Counted from the first letter of the stretch, positions 7,446 through 15,311 are shown. The stretch is DNA of 43,323 nucleotides from CAIUKX01 sp964580965 (GCA_964580965.1 CAZOLZ010000013.1:1-43323); one strand, 5' to 3'. Made by a program: numbers and translations. The notes: generated by a model not told the origin, from the sequence alone.

Positions 7446-8780
7446 TTATTCAATACAACTTGGATTCGAAATATCAATTAGTTTCCCCTTTTTATTATAA
7501 AATAATTCGTCACTCAATAAGATTCCATTTTTATATTTTGCTTGGTAAGAAATTTTTTTGTTTTTAAAAAAAGTAAACTGATTATTGTGTAATACATTGT
7601 TTAAAAAGTAACCTTTAGATGATGTATTACCGTTACGATAATATGTTGTAAATTCTCCTTGAAGTAAATTGTTGGCATAGTTAATCTGACACATTACTTT
7701 CCCATTAGGATGAAACCACTTAGATTCTCCGTTTTTCACTCCTCTTTTATATGTTTCAATAGCATAAACTTTTTGGTTGTGAAAGTATTTGTAGGTTGTA
7801 TCATTTTTAAGATTATCTAAATATGTATTTACCTCCCATAAATCACCATTAGTGTAATATTTATATGATTTACCTTGAAGCTTACCGTTTACATAGTTAA
7901 GTTTTTCTTTGATATTTCCTGTTGTAAAATATTTCAAAGTACAACCATTTTGTTTGTCATTTTCAAAATTTCTTTTTTCAATTAATGTTTCGTTGAGATC
8001 ATAAAACGACCATTCACCAGTTTTTTTACCATCTTGGTATTGACCCGAAGATTCTTTTTTTGAATTTCTATAATAAGAAATAAATTCACCATTTATTTTA
8101 CCTTTAATGTAGTTAGTCTCGGTAGTTTTTCTTCCATCCTCATCAAACCATTCACACAAACCATTTAATTCATCATTAATGTAATTACTAATGTTCATTA
8201 AATTTCCATTTTCGTGATATGAAAGTAACTTACCCTCTATAAGATTATTTTTATAATTCACCTCTTTCGCGAGGTTTCCATTATTAAAATACATAATTCT
8301 TTTACCTTCAATTTTACCATGATCATAATTAATTATTTCTTTTGGTGAATTATTCGGGTAAAATGACTCAATTTTTCCATGCAACTGATTATTTAGATAG
8401 TATTCTCTTAATTCTATATTACCTTTTTCATCATAATAAATTGATTCACCGTTTAATAATCCATGTTTGTAGAAACTCTTAAAGTGAATTTTACCGTTTT
8501 CATAGTACCATGTCGATAAACCTTCAAGTTCTCCATTAATGTAGTTCGCTTCATAGTTGATTGTACCATCTTCATTGAATAATTGATATAAACCATTTAC
8601 TTTTCCTTGAACATAATATACTTTCTCACCTATGATACCATTTTCGTATTTCCATGTAAATTCTCCCTCACAAACATTGGTAAAAGAAGAGTCAATGAAG
8701 AAAGTATTATCAGCTTTTCGTTCGATTTGAGCAAAAAAATTAAGGCTAACAAAAATAAGTAATAACAAGTGTAATTTCAT
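7446..8780 (-). CDS. Exported YwqK-like repeat protein (MORN-variant repeats)
   Basis: The product is 444 residues from the ATG at 8780, which begins a clean signal peptide (MKLHLLLLIFVSLNFFAQ). A frame opening at a TTG at 8807 would add nine residues before the signal and is less likely. The rest is about 17 tandem units of 22-24 residues built on Y-x-NG-x-x-x-x-x-x-x-Y-x-NG-x-x-x-G, for example WYYENGKIHFKSFYKHGLLNG. This is the MORN_2/YwqK pattern, often auto-named a toxin-antitoxin YwqK antitoxin. No partner toxin gene lies nearby, and the signal peptide argues for the periplasm or surface instead. In Bacteroidota such proteins are abundant and mostly uncharacterised. A final Cys lies three residues from the end. 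Confidence 0.75.
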   Translation of the reverse strand: MKLHLLLLIFVSLNFFAQIERKADNTFFIDSSFTNVCEGEFTWKYENGIIGEKVYYVQGKVNGLYQLFNEDGTINYEANYINGELEGLSTWYYENGKIHFKSFYKHGLLNGESIYYDEKGNIELREYYLNNQLHGKIESFYPNNSPKEIINYDHGKIEGKRIMYFNNGNLAKEVNYKNNLIEGKLLSYHENGNLMNISNYINDELNGLCEWFDEDGRKTTETNYIKGKINGEFISYYRNSKKESSGQYQDGKKTGEWSFYDLNETLIEKRNFENDKQNGCTLKYFTTGNIKEKLNYVNGKLQGKSYKYYTNGDLWEVNTYLDNLKNDTTYKYFHNQKVYAIETYKRGVKNGESKWFHPNGKVMCQINYANNLLQGEFTTYYRNGNTSSKGYFLNNVLHNNQFTFFKNKKISYQAKYKNGILLSDELFYNKKGKLIDISNPSCIE

Positions 8781-8871
8781 AAGTAGCTTTATTCTATTGT
8801 ATTTCAATATGTAAGCATATCTATTATAAATATAAAAATAAAATATAAAATTTTATCTACAACTTAATTAT

Positions 8872-8908
8872 AACGTATTTACGGCAACTTAGTTGCCTTA
8901 AATACGTT
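8872..8908. repeat. 37-nt near-perfect palindrome between divergent genes
   Basis: Arms 8872-8889 and 8891-8908 are reverse complements at 17 of 18 positions (the mismatch pairs 8882 with 8898), with a single T at 8890 in the centre. The outer part of the arm reads AACGTATTTA and the inner part GGCAACT. Neither side has a T-run, and both flanking genes point away from it, so it is not an intrinsic terminator. Outer 7-base arms AACTTAA (8861-8867) and TTAAGTT (8920-8926) extend it with offset spacing. It could be an operator, a REP-like dispersed element or a protein-binding cruciform site. Confidence 0.75.
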
Positions 8909-8962
8909 GTAAATCTAACTTAAGTTTGATAAATTATAATAACTTTACCTAAAAAGTCCCAA

Positions 8963-9181
8963 ATGGCTAAGGATTTAGTTAAGATAGTTAATATGAAAAT
9001 GCCTTATGGAAAATTTAAAGGTGTAAAGTTAATATACTTACCTGAACCATATTTAGTTTGGCTTAAAAATCAAAATAACGGATTTTCAAAATCTACTTTA
9101 GGAGATTATCTTTCAATAATCTTAGAAATTAAGATTAATGGTTTAGAAGATTTAGTGAAACCATTAATATCAAAAGAATAA
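8963..9181 (+). CDS. DUF3820 family protein
   Basis: The 72-residue product matches the small DUF3820 family. The hallmark is MPYGKFKG at residues 13-20, followed by LIYLPEPYLVWLKNQ (residues 24-38), and a C-terminal helix (LGDYLSIILEIKINGLEDLV) that completes the usual length. The Pseudomonas relative was named a putative quorum-sensing-regulated virulence factor and has an exonuclease-related fold, but the biological role is not settled. No signal peptide is present, so it is cytoplasmic. It stands alone downstream of the palindrome at 8872-8908 and convergent with the DUF4199 gene, which ends two bases away. Confidence 0.75.
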   Translation: MAKDLVKIVNMKMPYGKFKGVKLIYLPEPYLVWLKNQNNGFSKSTLGDYLSIILEIKINGLEDLVKPLISKE

Positions 9182-9183
9182 AT

Positions 9184-9738
9184 TTATTCTCTAAAAACAA
9201 TTTTCTTTAATATAATAGCTATGATAAGGCTATTTATTGTGCAATAAAGTAGTAAAGCTGAAAGTGTAATTATAGCTACAGATTTGGCATTAAAAACATT
9301 ATGTAATTTATCCATTTCTATAGCTTTAATTTGCTTAATAGTCATTACTTCATAATTAGGATTAGCATTTCGAGCTTGCTTTAATTTACTTTTATTTGCT
9401 AAATCTTTATCTAGTGCAACTTCGCGCTCTCTTAATTGATGTTGGATATAACTTTTATCGATTTTATTATAGTAAGTATATATGAATAATGTTATTAATA
9501 TCGCGTAGGGTATACCCGCTGTTAAGCCATTTTTAATATCTCTCAATAAATTGCTTTGTTCAGTATCTTTTCTTTTTTGAAAATATAAACCAAAACTGAT
9601 AGCCATTACTGCGAATAGCATATTCAATAAAACACTCACCTTAAATGTTTCTAGAGAGTTCCCTGTCCAAAACAAAAGCAGTTTTGTTAAAAACCACAAA
9701 ATAGCAAATATAATTCCTGATTTAACTGTTACTTTCAT
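9184..9738 (-). CDS. DUF4199-like membrane protein
   Basis: The 184-residue product has four predicted helices: about 5-24, 32-52, 74-90 and 152-178. A charged loop (about 93-150) lies between the third and fourth and is rich in Lys, Arg and Glu. This layout and the opening KSGIIFAILWFLTKLLLFW fit the Bacteroidota DUF4199 family, of unknown function. It lies 54 bases downstream of rho on the same strand with no promoter or terminator that I can see between, so it is probably in the rho transcript. Confidence 0.65.
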   Translation of the reverse strand: MKVTVKSGIIFAILWFLTKLLLFWTGNSLETFKVSVLLNMLFAVMAISFGLYFQKRKDTEQSNLLRDIKNGLTAGIPYAILITLFIYTYYNKIDKSYIQHQLREREVALDKDLANKSKLKQARNANPNYEVMTIKQIKAIEMDKLHNVFNAKSVAIITLSALLLYCTINSLIIAIILKKIVFRE

Positions 9739-9792
9739 AATTAAGAGATTTTCCCAGTTATAAATTATAAACCGTGAAATTTAAATATTATA

Positions 9793-11439
9793 TTATCTAT
9801 TCATTGAAACTAAAAACTCCTCGTTAGAAAGAGTATTTTCCATATTCGTCTTTAAGAATTCCATAGCTTCAACAGGTGTCATATCAGAAATGAATTTTCT
9901 AAGTACCCAAATTCTTTGAAGCATATCCTTATTTAAAAGTAAATCATCTCTTCTTGTACTTGAAGAAATAAGATCGATAGCTGGGAAAATTCTTCTATTA
10001 GCAATTTTTCGATCTAATTGAAGCTCCATGTTACCTGTACCTTTAAATTCTTCGAAGATTACTTCATCCATTTTAGAACCAGTTTCTGTTAGAGCTGTAG
10101 CTAAAATTGTTAAAGAACCACCATTTTCAATTTTTCGGGCAGCACCAAAAAATCTTTTAGGTTTGTGTAAAGCATTTGCATCAACACCACCAGATAAAAC
10201 TTTACCTGAGGATGGAGAAACTGTGTTGTAAGCTCTGGCTAAACGAGTAATAGAATCTAATAGTATACAAACATCATGACCACATTCAACCATTCTTTTT
10301 GCTTTTTCAAGAACGATATTAGCTACTTTAACGTGTCTTTCAGCAGGTTCATCAAAAGTTGATGCTACAACTTCAGCTTTTACACTTCTTGCCATGTCTG
10401 TAACCTCTTCAGGTCTTTCATCAATTAAGAGTACTATTAAATATGTTTCTGGGTGATTCGCTGCTATAGCGTTAGCGACATCCTTTAATAGCATTGTTTT
10501 ACCTGTTTTGGGTTGAGCAACAATTAAACCTCTTTGACCTTTACCAATTGGTGCAAACATATCCATTACACGGGTTGATAAATTTACATTTTTATGTCCA
10601 GTAAGGTTGAATTTTTCGTCAGGAAACAATGGGGTCAAATATTGAAAAGGAACCCTATCTCTAATATATGAAGGAGGTCTACCATTAATAGATTCAACTT
10701 TAACAAGTGGAAAAAACTTTTCACCTTCTCTTGGAGGCCTAATTGATCCTTTAACAGTATCACCAGTTTTTAAACCAAATAATTTAATTTGACTTTGTGA
10801 AACATAAATATCATCAGGTGAAGGAAGGTAATTATAATCAGAAGATCTTAAAAAACCATATCCATCAGGTGCAACATCAAGAACACCCTCAGAGGATACA
10901 ATTCCAACCAAGTCATATAATTCTTCATCTTTCGAATGATCATTTTTTGACTGAGTGTTTTGTTGATTATTGTTTCTGTTTTGTTGATTTGAGTGTTGTT
11001 GTTTGTAATTGTTGTTTCGGTTATTTTTTTGTTGATTATTTTCTGAATTTCGATTAAAGTTTTTTCTTTCAGTTTTTTGTGAGATTTTACTTTCTATTTC
11101 TGAAGAAGTAGTAGATGAAATTTCTAAATTACTTTTATTTTCATCAGAATTATTTGTATTATAATCATCGTTCTCTTTAGGTTCATCTTCAGCTTTAACC
11201 ATTTTTTTTACAGTTCTTCTTCTTTTGGTTTTTTCAGAAGCAACTTTAAAGTCTGTTGTAATTGACTCATTTAATTCTTGCTTATCATTATTTAGTGTCT
11301 CTGGAGAATTGCTATTTCCATTTATGATTTGAGAGATTAATTCAGCCTTTTTTAAGCTTTCTACTTTTTCTAATCCAATAGATTTAGCTATTGTTCGAAG
11401 GTCAGGGAGTTTTTTACTCTCTAATTCTTTTTTGTCCAT
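9793..11439 (-). CDS. rho: Transcription termination factor Rho with a long Asn/Gln-rich insertion
   Basis: Rho is a hexameric RNA-dependent ATPase that ends transcription. The 548 residues start with a Rho_N/SAP-like helical domain (1-45). An insertion of roughly 125 residues follows (45-170), ending in a stretch of mostly Asn, Gln and Arg at 125-165. The cold-shock-like RNA-binding domain comes next (176-255, with GYGFLR at 193-198). The ATPase core has Walker A PKTGKT at 310-315 and the LLIDERPEEVTDM Walker B region near 337. E. coli Rho is about 419 residues, and the difference is the insertion. Such disordered inserts are known in Bacteroidota Rho and in Bacteroides have been tied to condensate formation. 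The catalytic core looks intact. Confidence 0.96.
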   Translation of the reverse strand: MDKKELESKKLPDLRTIAKSIGLEKVESLKKAELISQIINGNSNSPETLNNDKQELNESITTDFKVASEKTKRRRTVKKMVKAEDEPKENDDYNTNNSDENKSNLEISSTTSSEIESKISQKTERKNFNRNSENNQQKNNRNNNYKQQHSNQQNRNNNQQNTQSKNDHSKDEELYDLVGIVSSEGVLDVAPDGYGFLRSSDYNYLPSPDDIYVSQSQIKLFGLKTGDTVKGSIRPPREGEKFFPLVKVESINGRPPSYIRDRVPFQYLTPLFPDEKFNLTGHKNVNLSTRVMDMFAPIGKGQRGLIVAQPKTGKTMLLKDVANAIAANHPETYLIVLLIDERPEEVTDMARSVKAEVVASTFDEPAERHVKVANIVLEKAKRMVECGHDVCILLDSITRLARAYNTVSPSSGKVLSGGVDANALHKPKRFFGAARKIENGGSLTILATALTETGSKMDEVIFEEFKGTGNMELQLDRKIANRRIFPAIDLISSSTRRDDLLLNKDMLQRIWVLRKFISDMTPVEAMEFLKTNMENTLSNEEFLVSMNR

Positions 11440-11516
11440 AAATTATGAAAATGGTAATTAATGTAATATTTTGAATGGAAAATTTCCTTGATATATGATG
11501 TCAAAATAAGACTTAA

Positions 11517-11546
11517 CAAAATTAATACAATAATGTTTATATACAA
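11517..11546 (-). promoter_or_regulatory. Promoter of rho
   Basis: On the minus strand, TTG (11546-11544), a 19-base spacer and TAATTTTG (11524-11517) match the Bacteroidota consensus exactly. The rho start is at 11439, giving a leader of roughly 70 bases. Rho leaders are often autoregulated, but I see no specific structure here. Confidence 0.65.
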
Positions 11547-11552
11547 ATTTAT

Positions 11553-11585
11553 GATAAAAAAAAAGGAGGCTAGAAGGCCTCCTTT
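11553..11585 (-). terminator. Intrinsic terminator of the barrel/OmpA operon
   Basis: A 9-base-pair stem with arms 11562-11570 and 11577-11585 (AAAGGAGGC and its complement) and a 6-base loop is followed, on the minus strand, by a run of eight or more T. It sits 23 bases after the stop of the OmpA-domain gene and directly before the rho promoter, so rho is separately transcribed. Confidence 0.9.
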
Positions 11586-11607
11586 AAAAGTATATATCAG
11601 TAGTAAA

Positions 11608-12348
11608 TTATTTCACAGAAATCTCAACTCTTCTATTTTTAGCTTTACCATCTTCAGTATTATTATCAGCTACAGGTTTAGATTCACCCATACCTTTAAC
11701 TTTTATTCTATGAATTTTTATTCCTTTTGAAACTAATAACTTTTGAACTGATTTAGCTCTTAAAACTGACAGGTTTAAATTGTAGTTATCTGGACCTGAT
11801 GCGTCAGTATGTCCAACTAATAAAACAGTTAAATTTTTATTTTCTTTCAGTTCTTTAACTAAACCATCTAAATTAGATTTGTAAATTTTAGCACTATTAG
11901 TTTTGAAGTATACGAACTCATCGTATTTGTTGGCTATTTTTTCTGTTTGAACAGGTTTTACAACTTCTGTAGCTTTAGCAGTTTCTTCTTTAGCTTTTTC
12001 TTCTTCTTTTTCTTCAATAGCTTTAGTTAAAGCCTCTTTTTTTGCTTTTTCATTGGCTTTGTTTAAAGAATCTAATTTTTCTAATTCTTTCAGATAGTTA
12101 GAAATCTTGATTACTTCTTCATCAGTATAACCACACAAATCTTTAGAAAAATCACCTATTCTTTTTGCAATGTAAGTTGAATCAGCCGGATTGTAATCTA
12201 AAATTGCGTTTTCCAATTGATTGGCGTAATCAGCAAGCTTTAAAGCTTCTTCTTCGCTAAAAAGGTTTTTGTTACAATCATTATCTTGAGCAAAAGTTAA
12301 TGAAGCTTGTAAACCAACCCCTATGAATAATATGAATCTTTTTATCAT
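11608..12348 (-). CDS. OmpA-family peptidoglycan-binding protein
   Basis: The 246-residue product has a signal peptide (MIKRFILFIGVGLQASLTFAQ) and a C-terminal OmpA domain from about residue 145 to the end. The domain shows the family signature VGHTDASGPDNYNLNLSVLRA, then the GMGESKPVADNNTEDGKAKNRRVEI segment. The Asp and Arg that bind diaminopimelate map to the HTDASG and NRRVEI regions. The middle (about 85-140) is Lys/Glu/Ala-rich and probably helical. There is no beta-barrel of its own. The barrel is encoded by the separate gene just upstream (ends at 12363), 14 bases away. Together they look like a two-gene version of the usual barrel-plus-OmpA protein, holding the outer membrane to the wall. 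Confidence 0.88.
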   Translation of the reverse strand: MIKRFILFIGVGLQASLTFAQDNDCNKNLFSEEEALKLADYANQLENAILDYNPADSTYIAKRIGDFSKDLCGYTDEEVIKISNYLKELEKLDSLNKANEKAKKEALTKAIEEKEEEKAKEETAKATEVVKPVQTEKIANKYDEFVYFKTNSAKIYKSNLDGLVKELKENKNLTVLLVGHTDASGPDNYNLNLSVLRAKSVQKLLVSKGIKIHRIKVKGMGESKPVADNNTEDGKAKNRRVEISVK

Positions 12349-12362
12349 TATTTTGAGTTTTA

Positions 12363-13040
12363 TTATTTATTAATAATACCTCTTAAGTGTTGTAATGCAT
12401 CTTCAGCTTCAGGAGTTTTAGCAGTTACTTCACATTCAGGTGCAGATTGAGATAATTTAAATACTAATCCAATATTAGCTTGTAAGTAACTGTTTCCTGT
12501 GAATTTAGCTAGACCTTGAGTATTAATAGCTAATATATTGTTTAACCAAAAATTAGCACCTACACCAAAGTTGAAATTTACAGTTGATAAATTATCGTAG
12601 TTTGGTTTTGACGGTGAAGCGTCTCTAAGAGTGTAACCTAATCCAGAAACAACGTATGGGTCAAAGAATTTTGTATCACCAATTAATTTATTAACATCAT
12701 ATTTGAAGTTTACATCAACAGATAAAAAGCTATGACTTTTTAAAGATGTAGATTGAAACATAAATTGAGTTGAAAAACCATCTATACTCAAGTCTTTATC
12801 AAAAGCAATGAAAGCTGGGTAGTTTGTATAATCAAATAAAGAAGGGTAAATCAATTTTTTTCCACCTTCATCGTTTATAATAGACCCTCCAAAAGTAACT
12901 GACCAAGGTGTTTCAGTTAACCATTTACCAAATGATCTTTTTTCAGTTGCAGTTGTATCTGCATCTTGAGCTTTGATAGTTGAAGAGCTCAAAAACATTA
13001 ATAATGCTGAGATAGCTAATGTTACGTTTTTTCTTTTCAT
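12363..13040 (-). CDS. Outer-membrane beta-barrel protein
   Basis: The 225-residue product has a signal peptide (MKRKNVTLAISALLMFLSSSTIKAQ) and then alternating amphipathic strands rich in Gly, Phe and Tyr: WSVTFGGSII, FSTQFMFQST, SFLSVDVNFKYDV, DPYVVSGLGYTL, NFNFGVGANFWL and QANIGLVFKL. This is the pattern of an 8-strand OmpA/OmpW-like barrel. After the last strand, a short tail with one Cys (ECEVTAKTPEAEDALQHL) may reach into the periplasm. It resembles the N-terminal half of flavobacterial OmpA-type proteins. It is first in a two-gene operon with its own promoter and the terminator at 11553-11585. Confidence 0.8.
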   Translation of the reverse strand: MKRKNVTLAISALLMFLSSSTIKAQDADTTATEKRSFGKWLTETPWSVTFGGSIINDEGGKKLIYPSLFDYTNYPAFIAFDKDLSIDGFSTQFMFQSTSLKSHSFLSVDVNFKYDVNKLIGDTKFFDPYVVSGLGYTLRDASPSKPNYDNLSTVNFNFGVGANFWLNNILAINTQGLAKFTGNSYLQANIGLVFKLSQSAPECEVTAKTPEAEDALQHLRGIINK

Positions 13041-13104
13041 TTTAAATTGAATTAATTTTTACAAATTTACTTTTGAATTCTCATTAAGTTCCAAAATTTC
13101 AGGA

Positions 13105-13134
13105 CAAATGTAGTTAAAAAAACGATTAGCACAA
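13105..13134 (-). promoter_or_regulatory. Promoter of the barrel/OmpA operon
   Basis: On the minus strand, TTG (13134-13132), a 19-base spacer and TACATTTG (13112-13105) fit the Bacteroidota consensus exactly. This gives a leader of about 60 bases before the start at 13040. A second TAAATTTG box at 13069-13062 has a TTG 22 bases away and could be an alternative. Confidence 0.6.
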
Positions 13135-13227
13135 ATTTTTTTATTTTTTTCTCTTTTTAAGTTTAAATACTAAGAGTTATGATAATAATAGGTTAATATT
13201 TGGTTAATTTATTCAGTTGAAATTTTA

Positions 13228-13257
13228 TTGTTCTTGCTGAAATAGATGTTATATTTG
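13228..13257 (+). promoter_or_regulatory. Promoter of the small gene / OmpH-like / DUF4924 operon
   Basis: TTG (13228-13230), a 19-base spacer and TATATTTG (13250-13257) match the Bacteroidota consensus exactly. The start codon follows at 13273, so the leader is about 10 bases. Confidence 0.7.
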
Positions 13258-13272
13258 CCTTAAAAATATAAA

Positions 13273-13518
13273 ATGCGATTAATTGATAGTATTCCTCATA
13301 ATCTGTTCAAGATTAGTATATTTCAATTTAACTCTAGGTACATTGTTAAAATAGAATTAGACCAATTTGAGCAAACATTTAAGATTAATGAAACTGATGT
13401 TAATGGACTAACAGAAGTCAAATTAATGATTAGTAAATTACTATTAGATAATTCTTTAAAAAGATTTTTAACTATGAGAGAGGATTGGAGCCAAGCATTT
13501 AAATCTATTAACAAATAA
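13273..13518 (+). CDS. Small protein of unknown function
   Basis: The 81-residue product is not recognised. It has no signal peptide or membrane helix. It reads as two or three beta strands (LFKISIFQFNSRYIVKIELDQFEQTFKI, residues 11-38) and then a helical half (GLTEVKLMISKLLLDNSLKRFLTMREDWSQAF). The gene is credible because a consensus promoter lies just upstream, the OmpH-like gene follows after only 7 bases, and the frame keeps normal codon use. An opposite-strand frame across the same bases lacks such support. A cytoplasmic role is likely. Its pairing with an envelope lipoprotein gene is the only clue. Confidence 0.65.
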   Translation: MRLIDSIPHNLFKISIFQFNSRYIVKIELDQFEQTFKINETDVNGLTEVKLMISKLLLDNSLKRFLTMREDWSQAFKSINK

Positions 13519-13525
13519 AAAAAAT

Positions 13526-14137
13526 ATGTTATTTAAGAGAAATCATTTTGGTCTTTTTGTTTTTGTTTTAGGAACTTTAATAAGTTGTAATGAACAAAAT
13601 AATTCAAATGTTATTGAGAGTAATAATCCAAATGTTGAAGCTAGAAAAGTTGGTGAATTAAAAATTGCATTTTACAATCAAGATTCGATGAAGCTTTATT
13701 TTGAATATTATAAAAAAGAAGATTCAATTGTTACTAAAAAACAAATGGCTTTCCAAAAAGAATTGGAAAAGAAAAGAAAGCAAATGGAAGATTATTACAT
13801 GAGTTATTTAAATAAAGCTCAAAATAATTTACTTTCTCAGGTTGAAGCTGAAGCTTATCAAAGAAATTTGCAAAATCAAGAGGCAGAGCTAATTAAATAT
13901 CAGGAGTCTGGAGGTGTTAAATTAGAAACTGAAACTATTGCTAAGTTAGAAGAGATTAGCGCTAAAATAGAGCAGTTTAGTAAGTCTTTTTGTGAAAAGA
14001 ACAATATTGATATTTTATTGACTCAAAGCAAAGGTGGTCAGTTTAGTTACATTTCTCCAGAAATGGATGTTACAAAAGAGTTTGTTGATTACTTAAATGC
14101 AGAGCAATCTAAAATTGAATCAGAAATTTTAAAATAA
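13526..14137 (+). CDS. OmpH/Skp-like periplasmic chaperone, predicted lipoprotein
   Basis: The 203-residue product begins with a hydrophobic signal and a good lipobox, LISC, with Cys at residue 21 followed by Asn-Glu. An Asn-rich linker leads to the OmpH core. The core opens with a short strand (LKIAFYNQDSMKLYFEYY, about 47-64), continues as a long Lys/Glu/Gln-rich helical hairpin (about 65-155), and closes with IEQFSKSFCEKNNIDILLTQSKGGQFSYISPEMDVTKEFVDYLN. This matches the Skp/OmpH fold, which holds unfolded outer-membrane proteins. Classic Skp is soluble, whereas this one appears membrane-anchored, as some Bacteroidota OmpH proteins are. It sits in an operon with the small gene upstream and DUF4924 downstream (gap 18 bases). 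Confidence 0.82.
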   Translation: MLFKRNHFGLFVFVLGTLISCNEQNNSNVIESNNPNVEARKVGELKIAFYNQDSMKLYFEYYKKEDSIVTKKQMAFQKELEKKRKQMEDYYMSYLNKAQNNLLSQVEAEAYQRNLQNQEAELIKYQESGGVKLETETIAKLEEISAKIEQFSKSFCEKNNIDILLTQSKGGQFSYISPEMDVTKEFVDYLNAEQSKIESEILK

Positions 14138-14155
14138 TCCACAAAAACTTAATTT

Positions 14156-14707
14156 ATGCTGATTGCAAATCAAAAGAAAAAAGAAAATATTGCTGAATAC
14201 ATTATCTATATGTATCAAATTGAAGATGTTGTTCGTGCATACAATTTCGATTTAGATGCTATCATCCAAAGTTTTGTTAGTCCTCAATTACCTGATGAGT
14301 CCTTTTTAAATGATTATAAAAAGTGGTACCAAAATATAATTAATCAAATGGTATCTCAAAATATTCAAAAGCAAGGTCATATTAATGATGTTAATGATGT
14401 TATGGTTGAGTTATCTTATTTGCATAACATGTTGTTAAGTATGGTTAAAGATCAAAAGTATATAGATTTATACGAGGTTGCTGTTAAGAATATTGAAGCT
14501 TTTAAAGAAAAATCAAATTTGAAAGATAAAAATCAAATAGAGATAGCTTTTCATGCATTGTACATGAAACTTTTAATGAAATTACAAAAAAAAGAAATAA
14601 GTCCTAATACTGAAGATGCATTTGATTCAATGAGGATTTTATTAGCTTATTTGTCTAAATCTTACCATAAAATGAAGAACGGTGATTTAGATTTTTTAAA
14701 TAATTAA
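14156..14707 (+). CDS. DUF4924 family protein
   Basis: The 183-residue product is recognised by its N-terminus, LIANQKKKENIAEYIIYMYQIEDVVRAYNFDLDAI (residues 2-36), the most conserved part of the Bacteroidota DUF4924 family. The rest is predicted to be all helical, with no signal peptide or membrane helix, so it is cytoplasmic. No function is known for the family. It is the third gene after the promoter at 13228-13257. It ends 29 bases from a convergent gene, with no hairpin terminator visible in the gap. Confidence 0.8.
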   Translation: MLIANQKKKENIAEYIIYMYQIEDVVRAYNFDLDAIIQSFVSPQLPDESFLNDYKKWYQNIINQMVSQNIQKQGHINDVNDVMVELSYLHNMLLSMVKDQKYIDLYEVAVKNIEAFKEKSNLKDKNQIEIAFHALYMKLLMKLQKKEISPNTEDAFDSMRILLAYLSKSYHKMKNGDLDFLNN

Positions 14708-14736
14708 TATTTGTTTTAAAGCTTTTTGATTACGGA

Positions 14737-15303
14737 TTAGCCTGTTTTTTTACAAGTGTATACAAAAGCTGGAGGTATATTTATAAATACAAATTCAGTT
14801 CTAACATTTTTAGTTTTAAATATCATTTCAATTTCATCTTTGGCGTTCTTTGTGTATTGATATTGAATGAATCTACCATTAGTTTTAAGGTTTTCAAAAC
14901 TGTTTTTTAATATTTTAGTTCTTAGTTTTTCGTTAAAATTAGCTAAAGGTAATGATGAAATGATGACATCTGCTTTTTTAAGATTGTTCAATGATAGATG
15001 TTTTTCAAGGTTTTCAGCACCATCATTAATTAAAATAACTCTATGGTCGGTTATTTTTTGTTTTAATTTTTCGTAAAAACTTTTATTAACTTCAAAAATT
15101 AAAAAATTACAATTATTCGGTAGTGATTTTATTATGTCGTATGTGAAAGCACCAGTACCAGGACCAAATTCAACAAATACTGATCCTTTTTTATAAACTT
15201 TATTTAGAATTTTTCGTCTTAAAAAAAAAGAACTTGGTAAGACTGCTCCAATTGTCTTTTTGTTTTTTATAAATTGTCGAATAAATGATGTCGACTTTAT
15301 CAT
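14737..15303 (-). CDS. PmtA-like phospholipid N-methyltransferase family protein
   Basis: A 188-residue class I SAM methyltransferase. The opening FIRQFIKNKKTIGAVLPSS (residues 7-25) is the mark of the COG3963 phospholipid N-methyltransferase group, which shares ancestry with KsgA. Motif I is VEFGPGTGAFT at 43-53. The acidic residue of motif II is in IFEVNKSF near 74, and the post-motif strand ADVIISSLPLANFNEKLRTKIL (about 110-131) replaces the NPPY/NIPY of adenine methylases. The relatives methylate phosphatidylethanolamine. The PLANF segment argues against rRNA dimethylation. It is the last gene of the group after the dihydroorotase homologue (gap 8 bases). The substrate is inferred from the family. 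Confidence 0.7.
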   Translation of the reverse strand: MIKSTSFIRQFIKNKKTIGAVLPSSFFLRRKILNKVYKKGSVFVEFGPGTGAFTYDIIKSLPNNCNFLIFEVNKSFYEKLKQKITDHRVILINDGAENLEKHLSLNNLKKADVIISSLPLANFNEKLRTKILKNSFENLKTNGRFIQYQYTKNAKDEIEMIFKTKNVRTEFVFINIPPAFVYTCKKTG

Positions 15304-15311
15304 GTTTTGTT

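Noticed and set aside
7438..7453. 16-base perfect palindrome TTGAATAATTATTCAA at the end of the YwqK-like gene
   Set aside because: It is all but AT-only, overlaps a stop codon, has no loop or T-run, and is easily produced by chance at this base composition.
7446..8780. Toxin-antitoxin system suggested by the YwqK antitoxin label
   Set aside because: The protein has a signal peptide and no toxin-like gene is adjacent; the label comes from the repeat family.
10797..11057. Plus-strand frame opposite the Asn/Gln-rich part of rho
   Set aside because: It is an antisense artefact of low-complexity codons.
13323..13514. Reverse-strand frame inside the small gene at 13273-13518
   Set aside because: The plus-strand gene has a consensus promoter and tight operon spacing; the reverse frame has neither.
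14737..15303. KsgA-like rRNA adenine dimethyltransferase
   Set aside because: The catalytic N-[IL]-P-[YF] motif is replaced by SLPLANF, and the N-terminus fits the phospholipid methyltransferase group.
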